Translations under genes and position numbers: made by a program
Assembly (NCBI GenBank): GCA_046350115.1
Contig: JAXMAZ010000018.1
Location: forward strand, 62,001 to 126,000
DNA: 64,000 nucleotides
Source: JAXMAZ01 sp046350115
Lineage (GTDB): Bacteria; Planctomycetota; Planctomycetia; Gemmatales; Gemmataceae
Reading direction: 5' to 3'
Shown here: positions 44,426 through 54,765 of the stretch, piece after piece
Layout: every line of letters starts with the position of its first letter
Numbering within the stretch: the stretch's first letter is position 1
The notes under the pieces: model-generated
The model's database searches: none
What the model was told of the DNA's origin: nothing
What the model saw: the letters and a program-made list of their open reading frames with translations, nothing else

Positions 44426-47316
44426 CTACTTCGCCTCGTCCGTCTTGACCGCGGTGATCATCCCCAGCGCGGCCTCGGCCGCCTGTCGGCCGGCGAACTG
44501 CAGCCCGCCCCCATCGGGGGTGCTGTACCGCAGGGCGGCCCGGAACGCGGCCTCCGCGGTCGCCACCTGCCCGGCCTCCAGGGCGACCAGCCCACGGAGT
44601 ACGGCCGCACTCGACCGCTCGGCCAGCGGGCTGGCGATGTCGGCGACCCCGGAGTCGAGCTGGGCCAGCGCGATCGACCGCCAGACCACCTCGGGCAGCG
44701 TCTTCCCGCCGGTGCCGTCGAGCGCCATTCCCCCGGCCGCCCGGGCGAACGAGGTGGCGACCATCGCCGAATCGACCGGCCGGTCGGCCGCGCTGAGGGC
44801 GGCCAGCTCGGCGTCCGCCGCCGCGTACTCCCCGACCGCCGCCAGCGCCTGCCCCCGCAGCCGGTGGTACTCATCCCCGAGCACCGGCTCCAGGTCCGGG
44901 CCGGTCCAGGCGATCACGTCGTCCGCCCGGCCGGTGCGGATCAGCAGGGACAGCTCCAGCCGCAGCCCCTGCTCGCCGAACGCGGCCACGTCCGACCCGA
45001 GCAGGATGTCCCGGCCGCGGCCGACCAACCCCCGGCGGACGGCCGTCTGTGCCCGCTCCAGCACCCGCGTCTGGGCGGCCTCCGCCTCGAACTCCTTCTG
45101 CTGGGCGGCGACCGCCTCCCCCAGCCCCTTCAGCTCGTCCGCGGTCGGCGGCCGGACCAGGGTGGTCGGCTCGGCCTGGCGGGTCTCGGCGGCCAACTGC
45201 TGGTAGCGCCGGAAGTGGGTGTACGCCAGGTCGAACACCTCCATCCCCTGGTACAGCCGCCCGAGCCGCAGGTGGGCGGCGGCCGACGTCGGGTTCAGCT
45301 CGACCGCCCGGGCCAGGGCGGTCGCCGCCTGCACCTGCCGCAGCCGGCGGACGGTCGGGAGCTGGGCCGCCCACACCCGCTCCCGGGTGTCCGCCAGCAG
45401 CCGCAGGTACGCCTCCCCGAGGGCCAGGTAGGCGGTCGCGTCGGACGGGTTGGCGGCAACCGCCCGGCGGGCCGCCCGGACCGCCAGGTACAGCACCGCC
45501 GGCGGGGTGTCGTCCCGGGGGTACACGAACGCCCGCTGGAGGGCGACCGTGGCGACGGTGACGGGCGGCTGGATGGCCTGGTCCGCCATCGGCGGCTGGA
45601 TCAGGGTGAACCGGACGGCCGTGTCCGCCGCGAGCGGCCCCCCGGTCGCGGCGGCGACCAGCCCGACCGCCTGGGTCGCCAGCCAGGTGCGGAAGTGCTC
45701 GGCCGGGGCGGCCCGGCGGAGCAACTCGGCCTCGACCAGAAGGGTCGCCGCCTGGGCACGGTCCGCCGGCGGCGGAGGCAGCGGGCGGCGGAACACGTCC
45801 CACCACGGCGGCGTCCCACCCCGCCGGGGCGGCCGGCCGGGGCGACGTCGTCCGCCGCGGGCCGGAACGCCAGCCGGGCGAAGTCCACCTCCCGCCCGCG
45901 GTACGGGTCGGCTGTCGGCGGGGCGTCCGGCCGGCGGACCCCGAACACCCCCAGCCCGCCGTCCAGGTGCAACAGCGGGAACCGGTCCGGGTCGGCGAGC
46001 AACACGTCCACCCCGGCCCGCGGCCCGCGGTCGGCCGCCGACGCCACCACCCGGCTCACCCCGGCGGCCGCCAGCACGCCGGCCGGCTCGGTCGACAGGT
46101 CGGTGATCGCGGCGGCCAGTCGGTCGTCCAGCACGGCCGTGTCGTTCGGGCAAAACCAGGCGAACCCGGCGGCCGTGTCGGCCGACAGGTGCAGGGTGCG
46201 GGAACCGGCCGGCCCAACCCCCTCCAGATCCTTCACCGCCGCCGCGCCTCGCTCGACCCCGGGCGGCGGGTCGGCGGTCCACGCCCGCCGGCCGTAGGGC
46301 GGGCTTTGCAGCCAACCCGGCCAGGCCGCCGCCAGAAAGGCGATCGCCAGGACGGCGACCAGCCCCCGCCCCGCGGCCCGCAGAACCGGCCGGCGAGCGC
46401 CCGACGGCTCCGGCCGGGCGGCGAAGAAGTCCTGAAGGTTCCAGGCCAGTACCGGCCCGGCGACCACGGCAAACAGTGGGATCGCCCGAGCCTGGATCGT
46501 CGCCAGCAGGGCCATCCCGGCCCACGGCAACAGCCGCTCCCACCGCACCCGCGTCACCAGGAACGACAGCAGCCCCAGCACGAACAGCGGGTAGAAGGCC
46601 AGGCCCGCGGGGTTCCGGGCGAATGCTTCAAAATAGGCCCGGGAGAACGGCGAGGTGACACCTCTCGCCAGTTCGGCCGGCAGGGGGAACCCGTGCAGGT
46701 GGCCCGGGTTCAGCAGGGTGACGGCCACCAACGCGGCGACGCCCGCCAGCCGACGCCCCACCGACCGGCCGCCCGACCCCGCGTCCAACCCCTTGCCCAG
46801 ACAGGTGAGGGCAACCACCCCCAGCCCCGCCAGGAACCATCGGTCCACGTTCGCCCAGACCAGGAACAGTACGGCCATCGCCCAGACCGGCCGGTCGTCG
46901 CGTCGGGCCAGCCAGACGGTGATCGCCAGGAACAGCACCGATACCGTCACCGGCTGCACCAGCATCCGCGTCCCGCCGGCCAGGATGGCGAGTACGGTAC
47001 AGGCGACCGGGAGGAGCCACCCGCCCGACGTGCGGCTGACGCGGACCAGGAGGACCGCGGTCACGGCGACCCCAACCGCCTTGGCAATCACCAGCCCAGC
47101 CCCGCCGGCCGCCGAATAGAGAGCGTAAACAGCCAGGTCGAACAGCCAGGTCGGGGAAATGGACCCGACCGCCGCGGCGGCGACCCCGCGGCCGGCGGCC
47201 ATCCGGCCCCACAGGTCGGCGTTGCGGGCCGGGAAGGAGGCCAGTAGGAACGCGAACCCGGCCACGTACCCGAGGGCCAGAAGGGCAGACGGTCCGGTCG
47301 AGCGCGAGCGGGTCAT
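44426..47316 (-). pseudogene. membrane protein fused to TPR domain, single frameshift at ~45826
   Basis: About 963 codons when joined. ATG 47316 (MTRSRSTGPSALLALGYV) opens ~10 hydrophobic helices (to ~residue 345), a periplasmic segment (HLSADTAAGFAWFCPNDTAVLDDRL) up to PAGRP near 45830, where the frame breaks. The second frame continues RRGGTPPWWDVFRRPLPPPP, then TPR-like helices (TAYLALGEAYLRLLAD, AAHLRLGRLYQGMEVFDLAY) to the stop at 44426. Adding one base in the G4 run 45826-45829 (CCCC on the coding strand) joins both parts perfectly. It may be a sequencing indel or a recent mutation. Function unknown; the architecture suggests a membrane-anchored planctomycete-type protein. Confidence 0.78.
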
Positions 47317-47689
47317 GGGTATTAGTTCGAGCAACGGCCGGCCTGCCGGGCCGAAACTCTAGGTGGGGAAGAAGTGCGGCACAACTTAGGGGTCTTAGGT
47401 CGGGCCGTCAACGCGGACGAGCCTCTTCCACTACGGGCGAATAGACCTGTCGGCCGATATCCATCGGTCGCGATCTATCCAATTTCGGACAGCCCCTCGT
47501 CTTGCGGGCCGACCAACGGCTAGTATTTACGCGCCCGAAGCCTAGGTAGTTCCCGAAAGACACGCAAAAGGTTCACTTTTCCTCAACGAGGGGGTTGACA
47601 AGACGCCTGCGATGGCGGAAAAGGCTAGATACGGCTCGCACCCGTACGTATTCTCGACGGACCGCTTTCTCTCTCTCATCAGGTGTGCC
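47317..47689. other. intergenic region upstream of DUF1559 gene
   Basis: About 370 nt with no gene seen, less GC-rich than its surroundings. A TTGACA at 47595-47600 is the only promoter-like hexamer, but no -10 lies at proper spacing (TAGATA is at 47636). The region separates a minus-strand and a plus-strand gene, so promoters for both must lie here. Confidence 0.45.
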
Positions 47690-48808
47690 ATGATGCGTCG
47701 GTTCCTTCCCACCAGATCGAGCGGGTTCACGCTCATCGAATTGCTGGTCGTGATCGCGATTATCGCGGTCTTGATCGGCCTGCTGCTGCCCGCCGTGCAG
47801 AAGGTGCGGGAGGCCGCCGGCCGCGCCCAGAGCCAGAACAACCTGAAGCAGATCGGCATCGCCATCCACGCCTGCCATGACGTGAACGGCAAGCTGCCGG
47901 GCAACGTCGCCGACTTCCCGATCCCGCGGAACGACACTAAGGGCGACGCGCAGAACGACTGGCAGGTGAACGCCATCCCGTCGCGGTTCGGCACCACCGG
48001 CTACTTCCTGCTGCCGTTCCTGGAGCAGGACGCCCTGTACAAGACCCCGCAGATGGATCCGCGGATCTCCCAGGAAGGTGGCAACGGCGACGGCACCACG
48101 TCGTGGCGGCTGAAGCAGCGGAACAACCTCGGGCCGGCCCACAACACAGCCCTGAAGGTGTTCATCGCCCCGAACGACCCGAGCCTGCCGGGCGACTTCA
48201 AGGCCTGGGGCGGCGGCGGCGCGACCAGCTACAACGTCAACTGGCACGCGTTCGGCGGCGGCGGCTGGAACGACTGGAACACCGGCGGCGGCCGGAAGGC
48301 CCGCATCCCGGCCGGCTTCCCGGACGGCACGTCGAACACCATCGGCTGGATGGAACGGTACGCCTACTGCGGCTCGAAGCCGGGGAACGAGTGGGACCGG
48401 ACCAAGATCTACACCGAGCGGACCTGGTTCGACGAGGCCGGCGGCGGTAGCCCGGCCAAGCAGTACTACAGCGACGCCACCACCGGCGGCAGCACCTGGG
48501 CCGGCAACTCGTTCTGGGTACCGACCGCCCCGGCCAACGGGTTCCAGGATAACAACCTGCCCCGGGGCTACCCGATCAACAACATCCCGAACACCACCGG
48601 GTACGGCACCTCGACCTACAACGCCCTGCCGCAAGTGGCCCCGGCGGTGGCCCAGTGCCAGCCGCCGCGGCTGCAAACCATCGGGTCCACCATGCAGGTG
48701 CTCCTGATGGACGGCAGCGTGCGGGCGGTCAGCGGGAGCGTCAACAACGACACCCTGATCAAGGCGATCGTGCCGGATGACGGGCTGCCTAGCGGGAACG
48801 ACTGGTAA
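47690..48808 (+). CDS. DUF1559 protein with prepilin-type N-terminal leader
   Basis: 372 aa from the first of two adjacent ATGs (47690). The leader RSSGFTLIELLVVIAIIAVL is a type-IV-pilin-like signal (G/F cleavage, Glu at +5). The next segment LLLPAVQKVREAAGRAQSQNN and a C-terminal MDGSVRAVS are the DUF1559 (SBP_bac_10) hallmarks. Proteins of this family are exported and probably form or coat surface or pilus-like structures in planctomycetes; the detailed role is unknown. Followed by a strong hairpin terminator. A second paralogue is at 53731. Confidence 0.92.
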   Translation: MMRRFLPTRSSGFTLIELLVVIAIIAVLIGLLLPAVQKVREAAGRAQSQNNLKQIGIAIHACHDVNGKLPGNVADFPIPRNDTKGDAQNDWQVNAIPSRFGTTGYFLLPFLEQDALYKTPQMDPRISQEGGNGDGTTSWRLKQRNNLGPAHNTALKVFIAPNDPSLPGDFKAWGGGGATSYNVNWHAFGGGGWNDWNTGGGRKARIPAGFPDGTSNTIGWMERYAYCGSKPGNEWDRTKIYTERTWFDEAGGGSPAKQYYSDATTGGSTWAGNSFWVPTAPANGFQDNNLPRGYPINNIPNTTGYGTSTYNALPQVAPAVAQCQPPRLQTIGSTMQVLLMDGSVRAVSGSVNNDTLIKAIVPDDGLPSGNDW

Positions 48809-48845
48809 CCGGTTTACCGGTCCCCCGATGGCTGGATCGCAGTTA

Positions 48846-48894
48846 CCCCCTCGGGCGACGCCGGCGACTCGATCGCCGGTCTCGACCGAGGGGG
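48846..48894 (+). terminator. two-storey hairpin after DUF1559 gene
   Basis: Outer stem CCCCCTCGG (48846-48854)/CCGAGGGGG (48886-48894), inner stem GCCGGCGA/TCGCCGGT with loop CTCGA. It is followed by CGTTGTCTCTT. Typical of the hairpin found after DUF1559 genes, before a small lipoprotein gene. Confidence 0.8.
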
Positions 48895-48951
48895 CGTTGT
48901 CTCTTCAACTGCTTCCTTAACCACCGTTTACAACAAACCGGATCACCATCG

Positions 48952-49446
48952 ATGATGAGCAAGCGTATCGTTGCGGCTGCCGCATTCGTCTCGTGCGTGA
49001 CCCTGCTCGGTTGTGGCGGGGGGGGCAACCCCAACGCCTCCGCCCGGGTTTCCGGGTCGTTGTCATACAACGGTAAGCCCATCAAGGGCGCCATGGTGCA
49101 GTTCCACTCGGCGTCCGGAACCGCATATGAGGCTACGGTCAGCTCGGACGGAACTTACCAGGCCATCGACATCGCGCCGGGTGAGATGGTCGTTACCGTG
49201 GACACCGAGTCGCTGAACCCGGCCAAGAAAGGCGGGGCGTCCAGAGACCCCAAGGCCGAATTGCGGATGAAGATGGAGGCGAGCAACTCCCGGCGGGGCG
49301 ATGCCCCGTCTAGCGCTGCTTCCGAGCCGCCGCCGTCTGCCCTGTATGTCAAGATTCCGGCCAAGTACAACAACGCCAAGACGTCGCCCCTGACCATCAC
49401 CCTGAAGCCGGGTCGTCAGGTGCATAACATCGAACTGACCGACTGA
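48952..49446 (+). CDS. small lipoprotein, carboxypeptidase-regulatory-like (transthyretin-like) fold
   Basis: 164 aa, ATG 48952. MMSKRIVAAAAFVSCVTLLGCGGGG has a lipobox LLGC (C21). The mature part SGSLSYNGKPIKGAMVQFHS (~34-53) and SDGTYQAIDIAPGEMVVTVD resembles the CarboxypepD_reg-like beta-sandwich often encoded downstream of DUF1559 genes in planctomycetes. A low-complexity Ser/Pro/Ala segment (~105-130) interrupts the fold. Probably an outer-surface or periplasmic lipoprotein. Confidence 0.82.
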   Translation: MMSKRIVAAAAFVSCVTLLGCGGGGNPNASARVSGSLSYNGKPIKGAMVQFHSASGTAYEATVSSDGTYQAIDIAPGEMVVTVDTESLNPAKKGGASRDPKAELRMKMEASNSRRGDAPSSAASEPPPSALYVKIPAKYNNAKTSPLTITLKPGRQVHNIELTD

Positions 49447-49716
49447 CCACCTGGCTCGGTCAGGTCCAGTCCGCCCGGCCCCGGAGGTATGTTCTCATAC
49501 CCCGGGGCCGATGTCGTTTACCGGGTCTGATTGCCCGAACCGCCATTCGGCCCGAGCCGTACTGAGGGTAAGCCAGTTCGGCCGGCCGCCGCGGTCGGAG
49601 ACGAGGGCCGCCGCCAGCCCGGGAGAACGGGTGGAGCCCGTTATGCCGACCGCTCCTGTCAGTCACCCTTCCTCGCCCGCTTCGGCCCCGTCCCGGGTAG
49701 CCAACGAGGTCCGTTG

Positions 49717-51054
49717 ATGGCGCGCCTGTTGGGACCGCTGTTCCGGCTCCCGGCACGCGGCCTGGGGCTGATCCGCCGGCGGCCGTGGACGGTCGCGCTG
49801 GTGGTCGGCCTGGCCCTCGGGGGCGCCGGGGTCGGGGTGTGGCGGTACGCGGTTTATCAGTGGGGGAAGGCCCAGGTGGCCGTCCGCGAGGACCGGCCGG
49901 AGGAGGCCCGTGACCGCCTGGCCGTCTGCCTGCGGGTCTGGCCGCGAAGCCCGGAAGTCCACCTGCTCGCCGCCCGGGCGGCCCGGCTGATCCCCGACCT
50001 GGACGCCGCCGAAGCCCACCTGAACCGCGTGCTGCAAATCCAGGGCGGGGCGAGCGAGCCGGTGCAGCTCGAATTCCTGTTGATGCGGCTCCAGTCCGGC
50101 GAGGTGGACGAGATCGCCCCGCTCCTCTTGGACGCGGTTGATAATCGCAACCCGCAGTCTCCCATCATCTTGGAGACGCTCGCCCGGGCGTACATGATCC
50201 GCCACCGGAGCCGGCCGGCTTACGGGCTGCTGACCAAGTGGATCGAACTGGAGCCGGACAACGTCAAGGCGTACCAGTGGCGGGCGTGGGTGCTGGAGCG
50301 GCTGAACAACCACAAGGGGGCGATGGCCGACTACCTGAAAGCGTTGGAGCTGAACCCGAAGCTGGTGTCGGCCCGGCTGCGGGTGGCGGAAATGCTCATG
50401 GACGACAAGAAGACCCCGGAGGCGGTGCCGCACCTTGAGCTGATCGTCCAGCAGATACCGAACGACCCGGTGGCGAAGGCCCGGCTCGGGGCGTGCCGGT
50501 TTTTGCAGGGGCGGCTGGAGGAGGCCCGCCAACTGATGGAGCCGGCGTCCGACCTGATGCCGGGCGACCCGGGGCTGACGGTGGCGATGGCCAACCTGGA
50601 CCTGCAGGAGGGCCGGGGGGCGGACGCCGAGCGGCGGCTGCGGGCCTACCTCCAGGCGGAGCCGGCCGATACCGAGGTGCTGTTCGTGCTGGCGTCCGCC
50701 CTGCGGTTTCAGGGGAAGACGGCCGAAGCGGACGCCGTCCTGGCCGACTACGAGAAGAAGAAGGCGACGGTCGAGCGGGTGAACGACCTGCTCACCAACG
50801 TGGCCGACCGGCCGACCGCCAAACCGGACGACTACGTGGAGATCGGCCGGCTGTTCCTGGAGATCGGCCGGGACAAGCTCGGGCTGTACTACCTGAACGA
50901 GGTGGTGGAGAAGAACCCGACGAACCAGAAGGCCCACCGCGCGCTGGCCGAGTACTACGAGCGGAAGGGCGACCGGGAGGCGGCGGCCGACCACCGCCGG
51001 CAGCTCCGCGAGCCGGCCGCCCCGACGACCCCTGCCTCAAATAAGTCCCCGTGA
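49717..51054 (+). CDS. membrane-anchored TPR protein
   Basis: 445 aa; ATG 49717 with GAGG about 8 nt upstream (the frame is open from 49531 but without a hydrophobic start). One membrane helix near 24-45 (TVALVVGLALGGAGVGVWRY) anchors a large periplasmic region of TPR units, such as PVQLEFLLMRLQSGEVDEI, NVKAYQWRAWVLERLNNHKG and TEVLFVLASALRFQGKTAEA. It ends 17 nt before the CRTAC1-like gene at 51072, a pairing of TPR and ASPIC/UnbV genes that is common in planctomycetes and suggests joint function. Confidence 0.88.
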   Translation: MARLLGPLFRLPARGLGLIRRRPWTVALVVGLALGGAGVGVWRYAVYQWGKAQVAVREDRPEEARDRLAVCLRVWPRSPEVHLLAARAARLIPDLDAAEAHLNRVLQIQGGASEPVQLEFLLMRLQSGEVDEIAPLLLDAVDNRNPQSPIILETLARAYMIRHRSRPAYGLLTKWIELEPDNVKAYQWRAWVLERLNNHKGAMADYLKALELNPKLVSARLRVAEMLMDDKKTPEAVPHLELIVQQIPNDPVAKARLGACRFLQGRLEEARQLMEPASDLMPGDPGLTVAMANLDLQEGRGADAERRLRAYLQAEPADTEVLFVLASALRFQGKTAEADAVLADYEKKKATVERVNDLLTNVADRPTAKPDDYVEIGRLFLEIGRDKLGLYYLNEVVEKNPTNQKAHRALAEYYERKGDREAAADHRRQLREPAAPTTPASNKSP

Positions 51055-51071
51055 CCCGCCGGTGAACGCCG

Positions 51072-52889
51072 ATGAACAGCTCGTGGCCCAGGGTGGGTGG
51101 GATCGTGGGGCTGGCCGCCCTGTTGGCCGGGGTGTGGGCGTGTAACGGCGGCAGCCCGCCGGCCGTCGCCCCGGCCCCCGGCCCGTCGGCCCCGGCCGAC
51201 CCGCCGGAGGCGACCGGCCCGGACTGGTTCGCGGACGTGACCGCCGCCTCGGGAGTGGACGCCGTCTACCACAACGGCGAGGAGGTCAAGCCGCCGCACC
51301 TGTCCATCCTGGAGTCGCTCGGCGGCGGGCTGGCGGCCATCGACTTCGACGGGGACGGGCTGCTCGACCTGTACTTCCCCGGCGGCGGGCACTTCGGCGG
51401 CAAGGACAACAAGGACATCCTCGGCCACGCCGGCAAGCTGTACCGCAACGAGGGGAACTTCAAGTTCCGGGACGTGACCGCGGCGGCCGGGCTGGCCACG
51501 CTGGCCGGCGGCAAGCCGTGGTTCTACTCGCACGCCGCCGCCGTCGGTGACTACGACCGGGACGGCTGGCCGGACCTGCTCGTCACCGGCTGGGGCCGGG
51601 TGGCCCTGTTCCGCAACGTCCCGGACGGCAAGGGCGGGCGGAAGTTCGAGGACGTGTCGGCCGCCGCCGGGCTGGACAAGGGCGTCATCTGGGCGACCAG
51701 CGCCGCCTGGGCCGACTTCGACGGGGACGGGTTCCCGGACCTGTACGTCTGCCAGTACGTGGACTGGTCGTGGGCCAAGAACCCGGCGTGCAACTACGAC
51801 GGCAAGACCCCGGACGTCTGCCCGCCCAAGGAGTTCTTCGGGCTGCCGCACAAGGTGTACCGGAACAACGGGGACGGCACGTTCGCCGACGTGAGCGCCG
51901 CCGCCGGGCTGAACAAGGGCGGGGAGGGGGTGAGCAAGGGGCTGGGGGTGGTGGTGGTGGACGTGGACGGGGACGGCAAGCCGGACGTGTACGTGGCCAA
52001 CGACACGGTGCCCAACTTCCTGTACATGAACAAGTCCGCCCGGGGCAAGATCGCGTTCGAGGAGAGGGGGATGGCGGCGATGGTCGCCCTGGACGCCGGC
52101 GGCGGGCCGAACGGCAGCATGGGCACGGACGCGGCCGACCCGGAGGGGACCGGCAAGCCGGCCCTGTGGTGTACCAACTACGAGAACGAGTTGCACGCCC
52201 TGTACCGGAACGCCTCCGACGCCAAGCGGGGGGTGTTCTTCCAGCACGTCAGCACGGGGGCCGGGCTGTCCGCCCTCGGCCAGAAGTTCGTCGGCTGGGG
52301 GACCGGGTACGTCGATTTCGACCTGGACGGGTGGGAAGACCTGTTCATCGCCAACGGGCACGCCATCCGGTTCCCGACCGGGGCCACCCGGTTGCAGCGG
52401 CCGGTGCTCATGTTCAACCGGGGCAAGGGGCGGTTCGCGGACATCTCCAAGCGGGGCGGGGCGTACTTCGCCGGCCCGCACCTGAGCCGGGGGGTGGTGC
52501 TGGCCGACCTGGACAACGACGGCCGGGTGGACGCGGTGGTCAGCCACATGAACAGCCCGGCGGCGGTGCTGAAGAACGTCGCCCCGGCCGGCAACCACTG
52601 GCTCGGGGTGCGGCTGGTCGGAGCGAAGAACGCGGACGTGGTCGGGGCGAAGGTGGAGGCGACGGCCAACGGGCGGACGATGGCCCGGTTCGCCAAGGGG
52701 GGCGGCAGCTACGCCTCGGCCCCGGACAAGCGGCTGGTGTTCGGCCTCGGACCAGCAGACAAGGCGGCCAAGCTGGCCGTCACCTGGCCGGACGGGTCGC
52801 GGCAGGAGTGGGCCGACGTGCCGGCCGATCAGTATGTGGTACTCACCCAGGGCGAGAAGGCGTTTCGGACGGACGGCAAGAAGCCGTGA
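51072..52889 (+). CDS. CRTAC1-family lipoprotein (FG-GAP/VCBS beta-propeller plus ASPIC/UnbV)
   Basis: 605 aa, ATG 51072. A leader with a weak lipobox (…GVWAC, C24) precedes a seven-bladed beta-propeller whose blades carry Ca-binding DxDGDGxxDL motifs (DFDGDGLLDLYF ~96-107, DYDRDGWPDLLV, DFDGDGFPDLYV, DVDGDGKPDVYV, DLDNDGRVDAVV). The end (~510-600) has the ASPIC/UnbV module (GNHWLGVRLVG, VTWPDGSRQEW). CRTAC1-like proteins are extracytoplasmic and Ca-dependent; enzymatic activity is not known. Immediately downstream of the TPR gene; likely an operon. Confidence 0.92.
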   Translation: MNSSWPRVGGIVGLAALLAGVWACNGGSPPAVAPAPGPSAPADPPEATGPDWFADVTAASGVDAVYHNGEEVKPPHLSILESLGGGLAAIDFDGDGLLDLYFPGGGHFGGKDNKDILGHAGKLYRNEGNFKFRDVTAAAGLATLAGGKPWFYSHAAAVGDYDRDGWPDLLVTGWGRVALFRNVPDGKGGRKFEDVSAAAGLDKGVIWATSAAWADFDGDGFPDLYVCQYVDWSWAKNPACNYDGKTPDVCPPKEFFGLPHKVYRNNGDGTFADVSAAAGLNKGGEGVSKGLGVVVVDVDGDGKPDVYVANDTVPNFLYMNKSARGKIAFEERGMAAMVALDAGGGPNGSMGTDAADPEGTGKPALWCTNYENELHALYRNASDAKRGVFFQHVSTGAGLSALGQKFVGWGTGYVDFDLDGWEDLFIANGHAIRFPTGATRLQRPVLMFNRGKGRFADISKRGGAYFAGPHLSRGVVLADLDNDGRVDAVVSHMNSPAAVLKNVAPAGNHWLGVRLVGAKNADVVGAKVEATANGRTMARFAKGGGSYASAPDKRLVFGLGPADKAAKLAVTWPDGSRQEWADVPADQYVVLTQGEKAFRTDGKKP

Positions 52890-52968
52890 CCAATTGCAAG
52901 AAAACTGTTGTGCGCAGAATGCCGACCGTGTACAGTCGTGAAACCAGATTCGCCCGCTCAGGCTTCTG

Positions 52969-53355
52969 ATGCTCTCGCTGGCCGCCACCCGCCGGACCGT
53001 GACCCGCCTGTGTGTGGCGGCCGTCCTGCTGTTGGCCGCGACCGCCTCGAACGCCTCGGCCACTTGCGGCGACTACGTTCACGTCCTCCCGCCCGGTCAG
53101 AGCGTGGCCCATCCCAGCGACGGGCCGAAACTGCCCCCGCCGGACAGCCCGTGTGCCCAGGGGCGGTGTGACCGTACTCCCGCCCCGTCCGCCCCCAGCC
53201 CGGCCCCCGCCGGTGCCCCGGGCGGGCAGGTGTTGGAAGCCGTCCTGGAAGCCGTCCCTGCGATCCAGCCGTCGCCTTCCGCGTTCGGCTTCGAATCCGA
53301 TTGTCACCTCCCTCGTCGGTCCCCGTCCGCGATCTTCCATCCGCCTCGCTCCTGA
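52969..53355 (+). CDS. small Pro-rich exported protein of planctomycete type
   Basis: 128 aa, ATG 52969. Signal peptide ...CVAAVLLLAATASNASA, then CGDYVHVLPPG and PCAQGRCDRTP, the Cys-containing words that I recall from small planctomycete exported proteins. The remainder is Pro/Ser/Ala-rich and disordered. It follows the CRTAC1 gene by 79 nt. Function unknown. Confidence 0.68.
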   Translation: MLSLAATRRTVTRLCVAAVLLLAATASNASATCGDYVHVLPPGQSVAHPSDGPKLPPPDSPCAQGRCDRTPAPSAPSPAPAGAPGGQVLEAVLEAVPAIQPSPSAFGFESDCHLPRRSPSAIFHPPRS

Positions 53356-53730
53356 CCCGAGACCGCGTCGCTACGCTGTTGGCCGTCCGGGGTGAAAGCC
53401 GGTCGTCCGCCACTCCCTGTGGTGACACGGCGAATCGCCTCGTTCTCCGGCCAGCGGTAGACCGGGATGACACTCGAGTGCGGATGAGAGACACTGTCTG
53501 TCGAGTAAATCGGATGCGAGCCGTTTAACTCCGTAGACGTGTGACGAGTCCCGCGCACCCACCAGTCATCCCGGACGCCGCTCGCCGGCCTGGGTCAACT
53601 CACGTGCTGTTTCCGTAGCGGGGTCGTTTCCACTCGACCTGATTTTCATCATCGGCTCGACACCGGCCCGGCGGGTTCGCCGGTCCGGTCGGTCTTGTAC
53701 GCCTCATTCCCTCGTTGTCGGAGTCGCTCC
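53356..53730. other. intergenic region before second DUF1559 gene
   Basis: 375 nt without a convincing gene. It is AT-richer than average and includes no strong hairpin. It must carry the promoter of the DUF1559 gene at 53731. Confidence 0.45.
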
Positions 53731-54699
53731 ATGTATCACCGTCGGTCCGCGTTCACCCTGATCGAACTGCTCGTCGTGATCGCCATCATCGCCATCCTGA
53801 TCGGCCTCCTGCTTCCCGCCGTCCAGAAGGTGCGGGAGTCGGCCGCCCGCACGACCTGCCAGAACAACCTGAAGCAGCTCGGGCTGGCCCTGCACAACCA
53901 CCACGACTCGGTCGGCTACTTCCCGCCGGGCAAGACGGCGGCCGGATACCCCGGCTACGCCAGCGGGTACTCCGGGTTCGTTATGCTCCTGCCGCACATC
54001 GAGCAGGGCAACTTGTGCAGCCAGATGGACATGATGATGTCCTGGAACCACGCCAACAACCTGAACGTCCGGCGGACCGCCGTCAAAACCTTCCTCTGCC
54101 CGTCTGACCCGGTGCAGACGGTGCCGGTCGACTCGGCCGGGCAAAACTACCGGCTGAACCAGGGCTTCAACATCCTGTACAGCGGCATCCCGGGCGGGAG
54201 CACGAACGCCGCCATGCCGCCGGCCGACGGCCCGTTCTGGGACAACAGCAAGGTGCGGATGACCGACATCAGCGACGGCACGTCGAACACGGCGGCGATC
54301 AGCGAGAAGCTGAAGGGGGACTGGAGCAACACGATCGCGACCAACCGGACGGACACGTTCGAGCTGAACGACTACCCGGACAACCCGGACTGGTGGAACC
54401 GGAGCTGTGACGCGCTGGACATCACCGACCTGGGCCGGCAGGGGAACAGCGACATCGGCCAGTACTGGATCCAGGGGTCGCACTCGAACTCCCAGTACTA
54501 CCACACCAACACGCCGAACCAGCGGTCGTGCAAGAAGCCGAGCGGGCGGGTGGCCACCCTGGCCAGCAGCGCCCACTCGAACGGGGTGAACGTGGTCCTG
54601 TGCGACGGGTCGGTCCGGTTCGTGCCGAACAGCATCAGCCTGGTCGCCTGGCGGGCGCTGGGCAGCCGCAACCAGGGCGAGGTGTCCACCGGCGACTGA
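53731..54699 (+). CDS. DUF1559 protein with prepilin-type N-terminal leader (second copy)
   Basis: 322 aa, ATG 53731 with GGAG 9 nt upstream. RSAFTLIELLVVIAIIAILI is the pilin-like leader; LLLPAVQKVRESAARTTCQNN and LCDGSVRFVPN are diagnostic. It differs from the 47690 copy mainly in the variable middle and is 50 aa shorter. A perfect hairpin terminator follows at 54712, then a small lipoprotein, the same gene order as at the first copy. Confidence 0.93.
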   Translation: MYHRRSAFTLIELLVVIAIIAILIGLLLPAVQKVRESAARTTCQNNLKQLGLALHNHHDSVGYFPPGKTAAGYPGYASGYSGFVMLLPHIEQGNLCSQMDMMMSWNHANNLNVRRTAVKTFLCPSDPVQTVPVDSAGQNYRLNQGFNILYSGIPGGSTNAAMPPADGPFWDNSKVRMTDISDGTSNTAAISEKLKGDWSNTIATNRTDTFELNDYPDNPDWWNRSCDALDITDLGRQGNSDIGQYWIQGSHSNSQYYHTNTPNQRSCKKPSGRVATLASSAHSNGVNVVLCDGSVRFVPNSISLVAWRALGSRNQGEVSTGD

Positions 54700-54711
54700 C
54701 CGACCCACTCC

Positions 54712-54737
54712 CGCCCCCCGGTTAGGCCCGGGGGGCG
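54712..54737 (+). terminator. hairpin terminator after second DUF1559 gene
   Basis: Perfect 10-bp stem CGCCCCCCGG (54712-54721)/CCGGGGGGCG (54728-54737) with loop TTAGGC, followed by TTCCTT. Confidence 0.88.
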
Positions 54738-54765
54738 TTCCTTCGCCCCCACCTGCCGGACCCAC

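Noticed and set aside
47595..47641. TTGACA/TAGATA promoter before the DUF1559 gene
   Set aside because: The hexamers are 35 nt apart, about twice the permitted spacing.
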